The notes under the pieces were generated by a model. It saw nothing but the letters and a program-made list of their open reading frames with translations. It did no database searches and had not been told where the DNA came from. A DNA stretch of 12,366 bases, from contig JAGGVA010000058.1 in the NCBI GenBank assembly GCA_021158195.1, forward strand, positions 1 to 12,366. Direction: 5' to 3'. The DNA is from a bacterium. GTDB taxonomy: Bacteria; Patescibacteriota; Minisyncoccia; Minisyncoccales; PEYH01. This document shows positions 1-6,543 of this stretch, piece by piece. Within the stretch, counting starts at the first letter, position 1; each line of letters opens with the position of its first letter. The position numbers and the translations under genes were made by a program.

Positions 1-199
1 AGGATTCAGTGCAATGATTTTGTTGGCAGAAAGTCACATCGCCCTACATTATTGGCCAGAAAATGAATATTTAGCAGTAGATATTTTCACTTGCGGAAAA
101 GATAGTGATCCTCAAAAAGGATTAGAATATTTAAAAGAGCAGTTTCAACCCAAAAAAATGGAAGTTCAAAGAATAAATAGAGGAAAAGTGCTTTCTTAA
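1..199 (+). CDS. speD: S-adenosylmethionine decarboxylase proenzyme, C-terminal part (5' end outside window)
   Basis: This is the C-terminal part of a pyruvoyl-dependent AdoMet decarboxylase, which makes decarboxylated AdoMet, the aminopropyl donor for spermidine synthesis, in the cytoplasm. The open frame runs in from the left edge (codons from base 2, reading GFSA before the first in-window Met), so the ATG at 14 is internal. The AESH motif holds the self-cleavage site of the family: the Ser at 32-34 would become the pyruvoyl group after cleavage between Glu and Ser. The downstream WPE and DIFTCG motifs follow, with the conserved catalytic Cys at 92-94. Spacing and motifs match the short bacterial type (Thermotoga/Bacillus-like SpeD of about 120-130 residues). 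The next gene begins 20 bases downstream. Confidence 0.93.
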   Translation, partial: GFSAMILLAESHIALHYWPENEYLAVDIFTCGKDSDPQKGLEYLKEQFQPKKMEVQRINRGKVLS

Positions 200-219
200 A
201 ACACTTCAAAACCGAATTT

Positions 220-444
220 ATGCTTAATTTATTAGGAAAATTTTTAATTCTCTTTGGAAGTTTTATGATACTTCTGGGGGTGTTTTTAGCATATTTTCCT
301 AAAATTCCAGTTCTTGGAAAACTTCCCGGCGATATTTATATTAAAAAAGAAAACTTTGTTTTTATTTTTCCAATTACAACCTCAATTATTTTAAGCCTTG
401 TCCTTTCATTGATTTTTAATTTATTTCAAAAGTTATTTAAATAA
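220..444 (+). CDS. DUF2905 family small membrane protein
   Basis: This 74-residue protein has two hydrophobic segments, at about residues 5-27 and 48-68, separated by a short loop with the sequence GKLPGDIYIKKENFVFIFP. The layout of helix, LPGDI motif, Phe/Pro-containing turn and second helix is the hallmark of DUF2905, a family of about 70 residues with no known function. It is probably an inner-membrane protein. No SD sequence precedes the ATG; the preceding bases are A/T-rich. It follows speD by 20 bases and may be cotranscribed with it, but no functional link is evident. Confidence 0.85.
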   Translation: MLNLLGKFLILFGSFMILLGVFLAYFPKIPVLGKLPGDIYIKKENFVFIFPITTSIILSLVLSLIFNLFQKLFK

Positions 445-490
445 TTTAAAATTCAAATATGCAATAATGCAGACAAGGTAGGTGAAAAGG

Positions 491-499
491 TGATAAAAT
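491..499 (+). promoter_or_regulatory. Probable extended -10 promoter for the MFS gene
   Basis: TG-A-TAAAAT fits the extended -10 form TGnTATAAT with one mismatch. A weak -35 candidate, CAGACA, lies at 470-475 with an 18-base spacer. The expected transcription start is near 506, about five bases before the ATG at 511, so the mRNA would have almost no leader. The assignment is made by eye. Confidence 0.45.
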
Positions 500-510
500 T
501 AAATAGTTAA

Positions 511-1674
511 ATGAAGGATAAAGGAAAAAATAACAAAGAAGGAATAAAGAATATTCTTCTTTTAGGAACAGTCAGTTTTTTGAATGATATTGCAAGCAAA
601 ATCATTTTGCCTATTCTGCCTTTGTTTATAAAAAGTATAGGCGGAGGAGGGATGGCAGTCGGTATAATTTCAGGATTGGGAGAGAGTATCGCGAGTTTAT
701 TCAAAATGTTGGCGGGCTTTCTTTCAGACAAATATGGAAAAAGAAAGCCCTTTGTTTTTGGCGGATATACAATTTCTGCTATATCAAAATTGTTTTTTGC
801 CTTTGCGTCTTCTTGGCCTCAAGTTTTGCTTCTACGTTCCCTTGAGAGATTGGGCAAGGGTATAAGATCCGCTCCGCGAGATGCAATTTTGGCTGCTTCT
901 TCTACCAAAACAAAAAGAGGCAAAAGTTTTGGAATTCACAGAGCAATGGACAGCGGGGGAGCAGTTTTGGGAGCAATTATTGCCTTTGTATTATTTTGGT
1001 ATTTAGATTTTGACTTTAGGAAGATTTTTCTTGTTGCCGGTATCTTTGCTTTTCTTTCTTTAATTCCTTTAATTTTTGTAAAGGAGAAAAAACAGAAACC
1101 TAAGGAAATTTCTTTAAAAATCGGGCTTAAAAAACTTCCCAAAAACTTAAGAATTTTTATTATTATTGCCACCTTGTTTGCTTTAGGCAATTTTAGTTAT
1201 ATGTTTTTTGTATTGAAAAGCCAGACCTATTTTTCAGGGAAGTTTGCCACCGGAATTCCAATTCTTCTTTATATTCTTTACAACACTTCTTACACTTTGT
1301 TTGCTGTTCCCGCAGGGGTTTTATCAGATAAAATCGGCAGAAAAAAGGTATTGTTTTTAGGATATGCTCTTTTTGGCTTGGTTTGTCTGGGGTTTATTTT
1401 TGCAAAATCTACCGGGATGTTTGTTTTGCTTTTTATTGTTTTCGGCTTAAATTATGCCTTGGTTAACGCTAATCAGAGAGCATATGTTTCAGATTTGGCA
1501 GAAGAAAAAATTCGAGGGACAGCGCTGGGGACTTTTCATATGGCAATTAGTTTAGCCAGTTTACCCGCAGGGATAATCGCAGGTTTCCTTTTTGATCTAA
1601 ACCCAACATTTCCATTTATTTATGGAGCATTAATTTCTCTTGTGGTTACTATTATTTTCGGTTTTTTCAGATGA
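511..1674 (+). CDS. Major facilitator superfamily (MFS) transporter
   Basis: This 387-residue protein has about 12 hydrophobic segments, the standard MFS size and layout. Two copies of the MFS loop 2-3 / 8-9 signature are visible, one per half: LSDKYGKRKP at residues 71-80 and GVLSDKIGRKKV in the second half. The stretch ERLGKGIRSAPRDA after the fourth segment is typical of a subgroup of uncharacterised bacterial and archaeal MFS exporters. Substrate cannot be read from sequence; a drug-efflux or small-metabolite role is a guess. There is no SD; an extended -10 element ends 11 bases before the ATG. Its stop codon is part of an ATGA that also opens an 18-codon frame, which I do not regard as a gene. 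Confidence 0.9.
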   Translation: MKDKGKNNKEGIKNILLLGTVSFLNDIASKIILPILPLFIKSIGGGGMAVGIISGLGESIASLFKMLAGFLSDKYGKRKPFVFGGYTISAISKLFFAFASSWPQVLLLRSLERLGKGIRSAPRDAILAASSTKTKRGKSFGIHRAMDSGGAVLGAIIAFVLFWYLDFDFRKIFLVAGIFAFLSLIPLIFVKEKKQKPKEISLKIGLKKLPKNLRIFIIIATLFALGNFSYMFFVLKSQTYFSGKFATGIPILLYILYNTSYTLFAVPAGVLSDKIGRKKVLFLGYALFGLVCLGFIFAKSTGMFVLLFIVFGLNYALVNANQRAYVSDLAEEKIRGTALGTFHMAISLASLPAGIIAGFLFDLNPTFPFIYGALISLVVTIIFGFFR

Positions 1675-1774
1675 AACACCCGCAAAAGAGCAAAAAGACG
1701 AAAAGAGCCGATAAAGATTTTGCTTAAGAGAAGAATATAATTTACAATAAACTAAGCGGTTCTGATAACGTTTT

Positions 1775-1783
1775 TGATAAAAT
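1775..1783 (+). promoter_or_regulatory. Probable extended -10 promoter giving a leaderless corA mRNA
   Basis: TG-A-TAAAAT is the same nine bases as the element before the MFS gene. Only six bases separate it from the ATG at 1790, so transcription starting seven bases downstream would begin on the A of the start codon. No convincing -35 is present, as is allowed for extended -10 promoters. Confidence 0.5.
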
Positions 1784-1789
1784 TTTTAT

Positions 1790-2710
1790 ATGATTTCCAA
1801 AATAAAATATCAGGATTTTTTGTGGATTAATATTTATAAGCCCTCAAGAAAAGACATAAAATATCTTGAGGAAAATTTTCACTTTCACCCTCTTGTCTTA
1901 AAAGAATTAAAAAAACCATCGGTCCGTGCTCATGTAGATCATTTTGAAGATTATCTTTATTTTGTTTATCATATTCCAATTTATGACCCGGAACTTAGAT
2001 CTTCAATTCCAAAAGAAATAGATTTTATTGTAACAAAAAATTGTCTTATTACAGCAACCTATGAAGAAATAGACATTTTAAAAAATTTCTTTAAAAAATG
2101 CCAAAAAGATGAAGAAGCGAGGGCTTTTTATTTAAAATCAGGGCCGGGCGGTGTAATTGTAGAAATTATTAAAATTGCCATTCTTTTTACTCTAAGAGAG
2201 CTCACCCATATCGCTGAGAAAATTCGCACAGTAGAGAGAGAAGTTTTTTCAGAAAATTTGTCAGAAGAGAAAAAAGTAAAAGAAATTTCCTTTATCAAAA
2301 GAGATATTTTAAATTTTCAATTAATTACCAGGCCGCATCAAAAACTTTTACACTCATTATTTTTAGAAGGAAGTAAATTTTTTGGTAGAAAATACAGAAT
2401 TTATTTTTCCACCATTGAAGCAGAAGAGATGAAAGTAATAGATACTATTCAGAACTTTAGAGATATAATAGAGTCGTTAGAAATAACAAACGCCAACCTT
2501 GTAAATGTGAAAATTAACGAGGTGATGAAGATTATTACCGTGCTTGCTTTTATTACCTTCCCGTTAACATTTTTAAGTTCGCTTTTTGGAATGAACGCAA
2601 GTTATGCCCCTATTTTGGGACAAAAATACGATTTTTGGATAATTTCTGGGGCAATGATTTTTTTGGCATTTTTGATGTACAGATACTTCAAAAGAAAAAA
2701 ATGGATTTAA
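1790..2710 (+). CDS. corA: CorA-family divalent metal ion (Mg2+/Co2+) channel
   Basis: This 306-residue protein has the CorA plan: a soluble N-terminal domain rich in charged alpha/beta structure (1-240), a long helical stalk, and two C-terminal membrane helices at about 247-266 and 281-298. The selectivity signature GMN is at residues 267-269, directly after the first helix, preceded by NEVMKIITVLAFITFPLTFLSS, a stretch strongly typical of the family. The usual following loop (MPE-type) is replaced by ASYAPILGQKY. A basic tail (KRKKW) ends the protein, as in CorA. It forms a homopentameric channel for Mg2+ or Co2+ in the inner membrane. No SD is present; the promoter suggests a leaderless transcript. 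A Zn2+ transporter (ZntB-like) role cannot be excluded. Confidence 0.92.
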   Translation: MISKIKYQDFLWINIYKPSRKDIKYLEENFHFHPLVLKELKKPSVRAHVDHFEDYLYFVYHIPIYDPELRSSIPKEIDFIVTKNCLITATYEEIDILKNFFKKCQKDEEARAFYLKSGPGGVIVEIIKIAILFTLRELTHIAEKIRTVEREVFSENLSEEKKVKEISFIKRDILNFQLITRPHQKLLHSLFLEGSKFFGRKYRIYFSTIEAEEMKVIDTIQNFRDIIESLEITNANLVNVKINEVMKIITVLAFITFPLTFLSSLFGMNASYAPILGQKYDFWIISGAMIFLAFLMYRYFKRKKWI

Positions 2711-2730
2711 TTTACTAATAATTAAATCCA
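2702..2730 (+). repeat. Perfect 11-bp inverted repeat at the corA stop codon
   Basis: The arms TGGATTTAATT (2702-2712) and AATTAAATCCA (2720-2730) are exact reverse complements around a 7-base loop. The repeat includes the corA stop codon and ends 6 bases before the next ATG. On the + strand no U-run follows. On the - strand it is followed by a T-rich run (complement of 2691-2700), so it looks like a - strand terminator or a bidirectional 3' end hairpin. Confidence 0.55.
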
Positions 2731-2736
2731 GACACT

Positions 2737-2925
2737 ATGAGTAAGCAATCTCCCAAAAGAAGAAGTTTCGAGATTAAAAAGAGGCAAAAGAAAAGAGCAA
2801 AACTTAAAAAATTAAAAGAAAAATATTTTTTAGCAAAAACTCAAGAAGAAAAAGAAAAAATTATAGAAAAGATTTTCAAAATAGCCCCTCACATTAAAAT
2901 TGAGGAATGGCTTAAGAAAGATTAA
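2737..2925 (+). CDS. Small basic coiled-coil hypothetical protein (62 aa)
   Basis: A 62-residue, strongly basic protein. Residues 5-30 are an almost unbroken run of Lys/Arg-rich helix (KRRSFEIKKRQKKRAKLKKL), followed by a helical stretch with heptad-like spacing (EKYFLAKTQEEKEKIIEKIFKIAPH) and an acidic/basic tail. No Cys, no membrane segment and no known catalytic motif are present. Composition suggests binding to RNA, the ribosome or DNA, but this is inference only. It resembles short KKR-rich hypothetical proteins I associate with small-genome bacteria; I cannot assign a family. It sits 26 bases after corA and 25 bases before the beta-propeller gene, so it may be cotranscribed with both. 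No SD is visible. Codon bias and length argue for a real gene. Confidence 0.7.
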   Translation: MSKQSPKRRSFEIKKRQKKRAKLKKLKEKYFLAKTQEEKEKIIEKIFKIAPHIKIEEWLKKD

Positions 2926-2950
2926 TCTTTATAAAAATTAAGTTAAATTT

Positions 2951-4954
2951 ATGAAGGAAAATATTTTTAATAAACCAGCCAGAGTATTTTTGGCTTTTTT
3001 GGTTTTTGGAATAATCGCTGCCCTGCTTGTGGGTTTTTTAACCTTTAAACCATGTCCTCATTTTAGTTCGTCTGATAACAAATTTTCTTTGGGAAAATTT
3101 TCTTCAGAAGAAGAATTAAAGAACTTTATTCAGGAAAGAAAATCATTTTTTGGAAGAGATTATCTTTCTTCAATTTCCGGCATAAGAGAGTTTTTATCTC
3201 AAATGGAAGTTAATCTGCCTACTGAAGAAAAATCAGCAGCGGGGGCAGGGGAGCCGGAAAGATTTTCTCAAACCAATATTCAAGTCGAAGGGATAGATGA
3301 GCCAGATATAGTTAAAACAGATGGAAAAAATATATATTTCTCCTCGGAGAGTTATTACAGATGGATTGAGCCGATACCATTGCTAGAAAAAACTTTACCG
3401 GAAGAAAAGATGTCTATTATTCCTCCGAGATGGAATTATAAAACAAGGATTATTAAGGCCTTTCCTCCAAAGCAACTAGAGGAGTTAACCTCCATAGATA
3501 AGCAAGGGCAACTTTTATTAGTTGATAATTTTCTTATTATTTTCTCGGGCAACAAAATTTACGGCTATCAGGTTTCAGACCCTCAAAAACCAGAAAAAAA
3601 ATGGGAAATATCTTTGCGAAAGAGAACCTATCTTGTAGGGGCGAGATTGTATAACAAGAAACTATATTTAGTAACAGGCACCTCAATATATGATTATAAT
3701 CCTTGTCCAATCAAGCCATTAGAGATAAACAATGAGGTTATCTCTGTTAAATGTGCTGATATTTACTATCCTCAAATTCTTTTTGAGCCCACTGTTAGTT
3801 ATACTTCTTTTATTATTGATCCCCAGACAGGCAAGAGAGAAAGAAACATTACTTTTCTGGGTTCGCGCCAAGGGATAATTTATATGTCGAAAAATAATCT
3901 TTATATTACTTATCCCTCCTATCAGGATGTTTTTTCTTTTATGAAAAACTTTATTTTAGAAACAGGTGAGGATATTTTTCCTCCAGAAATTATAGAAAAA
4001 GTTAAAAAACTGGACGGTTATGACATTAGCACTCAGGCAAAGATGACAGAATTAGAAATTATTTTACGGAGGTTTAAACTTTCTCTAGATGAAGATGAAG
4101 CTTTGAAAGTAGAAAATGAACTAGCAAACAGGATGGAAGAATACTGGAAGGAACATATCAGAGATTTAGAAAAAACAGCCATTGTAAAAATTTCTTTGAG
4201 AGATTTTGTAATAGAGGCCGTGGGCGAGGTTTCAGGTCATATTCTTAATCAGTTCTCTTTAGATGAAGACAATGGTTATTTTCGAGTTGCCACTACTATA
4301 GGAAGGTTTTCCTTTCCTTATTATTTTAGATTTAACACTCAAAGAGAAGAAAAAAACGATGTTTATGTTTTGGACGAAAAACTAAACATTGTAGGTGCTA
4401 TAAAAGATTTAGGAGTAGGAGAGAGAATTTATTCTGTCAGGTTCTTGGGCAACAGGGGATATGTAGTAACTTTTAAACAAATAGATCCTTTCTTTGTAAT
4501 AGATCTGTCAGATCCCAAAAACCCACAAGTTAAAGGAGAATTAAAAATTCCCGGCTATTCTTCGTATTTGCACCCAATAGAAGACAATTTAATTTTAGGA
4601 ATAGGCAGGGAGGGGAGTAATGTAAAGATATCACTTTTTGACGTTTCTGATGCCACCAACCCCCAAGAAATATCTAAATATACCTTGAAAGAATACTGGT
4701 CAGAAATATTGAATAATCACCATGCCTTTTTATTGGATAAAAAACATAAGATATTTTTTATCCCTGCAGGCAGGGGTGGCTATATCTTCGATTACAGTCA
4801 GAAAAATCTAAAACTCTTGAAGGCGATTGAAATAGATAATCCTAAAAGGGCAATATATATTGATGATTATCTTTACATTATAGGAGAGAAAGAATTGGTG
4901 GTGGTAGATGAAAATATATGGGAGAGAGTAAATAGTTTGGAATATCAGGATTAA
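2951..4954 (+). CDS. Membrane-anchored beta-propeller domain protein (PF09826-like)
   Basis: This 667-residue protein starts with a single hydrophobic segment (residues 11-32) without a convincing lipobox, so it is probably anchored by an uncleaved signal helix with its bulk outside the cell. The motif TNIQVEGIDEPDIVKTDGKNIYF at about 108-130 is the diagnostic start of the secreted beta-propeller family (PF09826). Repeated blade-like strands follow (e.g. VGARLYNKKLYLVTG, YSVRFLGNRGYVVTF, FVIDLSDPKNPQVKGEL, SLFDVSDATNPQEISKY). A helical charged insertion at about 335-415 interrupts the blades. The function of the family is unknown; a cell-surface role in binding or maturation is a guess. Upstream there is no SD; a TATAAA at 2930-2935 may serve as a -10 with a short leader. 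Confidence 0.85.
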   Translation: MKENIFNKPARVFLAFLVFGIIAALLVGFLTFKPCPHFSSSDNKFSLGKFSSEEELKNFIQERKSFFGRDYLSSISGIREFLSQMEVNLPTEEKSAAGAGEPERFSQTNIQVEGIDEPDIVKTDGKNIYFSSESYYRWIEPIPLLEKTLPEEKMSIIPPRWNYKTRIIKAFPPKQLEELTSIDKQGQLLLVDNFLIIFSGNKIYGYQVSDPQKPEKKWEISLRKRTYLVGARLYNKKLYLVTGTSIYDYNPCPIKPLEINNEVISVKCADIYYPQILFEPTVSYTSFIIDPQTGKRERNITFLGSRQGIIYMSKNNLYITYPSYQDVFSFMKNFILETGEDIFPPEIIEKVKKLDGYDISTQAKMTELEIILRRFKLSLDEDEALKVENELANRMEEYWKEHIRDLEKTAIVKISLRDFVIEAVGEVSGHILNQFSLDEDNGYFRVATTIGRFSFPYYFRFNTQREEKNDVYVLDEKLNIVGAIKDLGVGERIYSVRFLGNRGYVVTFKQIDPFFVIDLSDPKNPQVKGELKIPGYSSYLHPIEDNLILGIGREGSNVKISLFDVSDATNPQEISKYTLKEYWSEILNNHHAFLLDKKHKIFFIPAGRGGYIFDYSQKNLKLLKAIEIDNPKRAIYIDDYLYIIGEKELVVVDENIWERVNSLEYQD

Positions 4955-4961
4955 ATCTTGG

Positions 4962-4970
4962 TGTGGATAA
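4962..4970 (-). promoter_or_regulatory. Perfect DnaA-box 9-mer (isolated)
   Basis: TGTGGATAA on the + strand is the complement of the consensus DnaA box TTATCCACA. It lies in the 75-81 base gap between the beta-propeller and phosphodiesterase genes. A second identical 9-mer is at 6344-6352. They are not clustered, so this is not an origin of replication; binding by DnaA is untested. Confidence 0.35.
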
Positions 4971-4998
4971 ATCATTTATTTTCAATAAAGGATCAACT

Positions 4999-5007
4999 TG
5001 TTAAAAT
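4999..5007 (+). promoter_or_regulatory. Probable extended -10 promoter for the phosphodiesterase gene
   Basis: TG-T-TAAAAT fits the extended -10 form, the third TGnTAAAAT in front of a native gene in this window. TTTTCA at 4979-4984 is a possible -35 with a 17-base spacer. A second -10-like TATAAA lies at 5013-5018. Either would give a leader of roughly 10-22 bases without an SD. Confidence 0.4.
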
Positions 5008-5035
5008 AATAGTATAAAGAAAAAATAAATTGAAT

Positions 5036-5704
5036 ATGTTAAAAATCGCTCATCGGGGTGCATCAGGTCATGCTTTAGAAAATACCAAAGAAGCTTTTGA
5101 AAAAGCCATTTATTTAGATACCGAAATTGTAGAATTTGATGTTAGAGAAACCAAGGACAAAAAAATTGTAGTATTTCATGATGACAGATTAGAGAGGACA
5201 ACAAACAGCAAGGGTAAGATTAAAAATCTTACATTAAGGCAACTAAAAAAAATCACCCAAAAAAACGGTGATTTTATTTTAACTCTCACAGAAGCACTTA
5301 AAATTTTGAAAAATAAATGTGGCTGCAAGATAGATATTAAAGAAAGGGGAATAGAGGAAAAGGTAAACAAAGCCGTAAAAAGAAACGCAATGGAGAAACA
5401 AACAATTGTTACCACAGAATATTTTTCAGTGGCAAGAAAAATTAAGAAAATAAACCCCCGGCTTAAAGTTTCTCTCGGATTTAAAGAAAACTTTCCTACA
5501 GAAAAAATGGTCTCTTTGGCAAGAAGGGCAGGAGTTGATATTATTAGTCCCCATTTTTCTTCAGTTAATAAAAAACTTATCGAAGAAGCCCATAAAAACG
5601 GCTTATTGGTGGATGTTTGGGGAGCAAACAGCGAAAAAGAAATCAATCAACTTAAGTCAATAGGAGTTGATGCTATTACTACTGACTATCCGGAAAGAAT
5701 TTAG
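5036..5704 (+). CDS. Glycerophosphodiester phosphodiesterase (GDPD family)
   Basis: This enzyme hydrolyses glycerophosphodiesters to sn-glycerol 3-phosphate and an alcohol, in phospholipid turnover. It is 222 residues from the ATG at 5036; a TTG at 5030 is an alternative that adds two residues. I prefer the ATG because MLKIAHRG is the usual start of the family. The catalytic HRG (His6) is followed by LENT (Glu15), EFDVR (metal ligands Glu33 and Asp35) and the second catalytic His48 in VVFHDD. The later CKIDIKERG matches the third metal site, with Asp where many members have Glu. The end VDVWGANSEKEINQLKSIGVDAITTDYP is the classic GDPD C-terminus. There is no signal peptide, so it is cytoplasmic. 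TraX follows after 18 bases, suggesting cotranscription. Confidence 0.92.
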   Translation: MLKIAHRGASGHALENTKEAFEKAIYLDTEIVEFDVRETKDKKIVVFHDDRLERTTNSKGKIKNLTLRQLKKITQKNGDFILTLTEALKILKNKCGCKIDIKERGIEEKVNKAVKRNAMEKQTIVTTEYFSVARKIKKINPRLKVSLGFKENFPTEKMVSLARRAGVDIISPHFSSVNKKLIEEAHKNGLLVDVWGANSEKEINQLKSIGVDAITTDYPERI

Positions 5705-5722
5705 CCAGCAAAAATAAAAATA

Positions 5723-6352
5723 ATGAACCTTTCAAAAGAAAATAGTAATTTTTTGAAACTAGTAGGAGTTATTTCAATGGCGCTTGATCATATTGGGAAG
5801 TATTTTTATCCTCAGTATTTAATATTTCAAATTCTTGGAAGAATTGCGTTTCCTATTTTTGCTTTTCAGCTTTGTGTGGGCTATCAAAAAACCTCTAACA
5901 AGAAAAGATATATCAAGCGCCTTTTAATTTTTGGCATTATAACCCAGCCTATTTATTATCTTTTAACAAGAAGTTGGACACTTAACATATTATTTACCTT
6001 GGCTTTGGGCTTTTGGGCTTTATGGGCTTGGGAGAATAAAAAATATCTTTACTTTTATTTGATAATTCCATTGTCGTTTTTTGTTGAATATCAGTGGTAT
6101 GGTATTTTGATGATTTTAGGATTTTTTGTTTTCTCCCAGCCAAAATATCAGGTTCCTTATTTTGTCCTAAATTCTCTTTTATACATTTATTTAATAGCAG
6201 GAGACTGGCTCCAGATATATTCTCTTTTGTCTCTTGTTTTTATTTATAAAATTAATTTTTTGCGCGTTAAACTACCAAAGTATTTCTTTTATGTTTTTTA
6301 TCCGGGACATTTGTTAATAATTTATTTAATTAAAAATTTTCTCTGTGGATAA
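5723..6352 (+). CDS. TraX-family integral membrane protein
   Basis: This 209-residue protein is almost entirely hydrophobic, with about seven to eight predicted membrane segments. The N-terminal block NFLKLVGVISMALDHIGKYFYP, followed by ILGRIAFPIFAFQLCVGYQKTSNKKRYIKRLLIFGIITQPIYY, is the recognisable TraX signature (PF05857). F-plasmid TraX acetylates the N-terminus of pilin; most chromosomal homologues are uncharacterised membrane acyltransferase-like proteins. No conjugation genes are nearby, so a role in pilin modification should not be assumed. No SD is present; the gap to the phosphodiesterase gene is 18 A-rich bases. The last codons and stop form a perfect DnaA-box 9-mer. Confidence 0.85.
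   Translation: MNLSKENSNFLKLVGVISMALDHIGKYFYPQYLIFQILGRIAFPIFAFQLCVGYQKTSNKKRYIKRLLIFGIITQPIYYLLTRSWTLNILFTLALGFWALWAWENKKYLYFYLIIPLSFFVEYQWYGILMILGFFVFSQPKYQVPYFVLNSLLYIYLIAGDWLQIYSLLSLVFIYKINFLRVKLPKYFFYVFYPGHLLIIYLIKNFLCG
6344..6352 (-). promoter_or_regulatory. Perfect DnaA-box 9-mer at the traX-like stop codon
   Basis: TGTGGATAA on the + strand (complement TTATCCACA) covers the final codons and the TAA stop of the TraX-family gene. It lies 8 bases before the -35 of the ABC cassette promoter. It may be chance, or it may be a DnaA-responsive site; nothing in the sequence decides. Confidence 0.3.
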
Positions 6353-6359
6353 CTTCGGC

Positions 6360-6387
6360 TTGACACAAAGATAAGAGAATTTATACT
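6360..6387 (+). promoter_or_regulatory. Strong sigma70-type promoter of the ABC importer cassette
   Basis: The -35 is a perfect TTGACA (6360-6365) and the -10 is TATACT (6382-6387, one mismatch), with a 16-base spacer. Expected transcription start is near 6394, leaving a leader of about 150 bases before the permease. This is the only promoter in the window with near-consensus -35 and -10 together, unlike the extended -10 elements before native genes. Confidence 0.75.
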
Positions 6388-6419
6388 GGAAAGTTAGAAA
6401 TTAATTTTAGGAGAGAAGA

Positions 6420-6479
6420 ATGATGAGAAAAAGAAAAAAATATTGGTTGATTGAGCGGAAGAGGAACACTGTTTTATGA
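6420..6479 (+). CDS. Putative 19-residue regulatory leader peptide
   Basis: The frame encodes MMRKRKKYWLIERKRNTVL. It is preceded by AGGAG at 6409-6413, six bases before the first ATG, in the same SD-rich style as the cassette genes. Its TGA stop (6477-6479) touches the 5' arm of an intrinsic terminator hairpin starting at 6479. A ribosome paused at the stop would cover the hairpin's 5' arm and allow read-through into the permease. The peptide is very basic and carries Arg codons AGA, AGA, CGG and AGG and a Tyr-Trp pair; which feature, if any, senses a signal is unknown. It is too short for a homology call, and its value rests on position and SD. Confidence 0.45.
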   Translation: MMRKRKKYWLIERKRNTVL

Positions 6480-6504
6480 TCGCCATTCAATGGCGATTTT
6501 TCTT
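6479..6504 (+). terminator. Intrinsic terminator / attenuator in the cassette leader
   Basis: The arms ATCGCCAT (6479-6486) and ATGGCGAT (6490-6497) are perfect complements around a TCA loop, followed at once by TTTTTCTT. It lies between the promoter and the first cassette gene, so it should reduce transcription unless relieved. A competing pairing is possible between ATTGAGCGG (6450-6458) and CCATTCAAT (6483-6491), with one wobble and one mismatch, which would act as an antiterminator. Confidence 0.7.
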
Positions 6505-6543
6505 ATTTGGCTCTTTGAAAACCAAAAAGGGAAAGGAGGAGAG

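Noticed and set aside
1682..1723. GCAAAA ... TTTTGC inverted arms after the MFS gene
   Set aside because: A six-base, mostly A/T stem with a loop of about 30 bases is too weak for a terminator.
1671..1727. 18-codon frame (MKHPQKSKKTKRADKDFA) opening with the ATGA of the MFS stop
   Set aside because: There is no SD, no homology can be judged at this length, and a Lys-rich frame is expected in A-rich spacer DNA. The ATGA overlap alone is weak evidence.
2917..2930. Palindrome AAAGATTAATCTTT at the end of the small basic protein gene
   Set aside because: The loop would be only two bases, the stem is almost all A/T, and no T-run follows. It is likely chance in AT-rich DNA.
5176..5646. 156-codon open frame on the - strand opposite the phosphodiesterase gene
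   Set aside because: It is a shadow of the strongly supported GDPD gene, with hydrophobic low-complexity sequence and no initiation signal.
6394..6478. Search for a known riboswitch aptamer (TPP, preQ1, fluoride, guanidine types) in the cassette leader
   Set aside because: None of the conserved core sequences I know could be found, and the leader is too short for TPP; leader-peptide control fits better.
6451..6543. N-terminal extension of the permease from a TTG at 6451
   Set aside because: It would run through the attenuator hairpin, has no SD, and adds 31 residues foreign to the family; the ATG at 6544 has an ideal SD.
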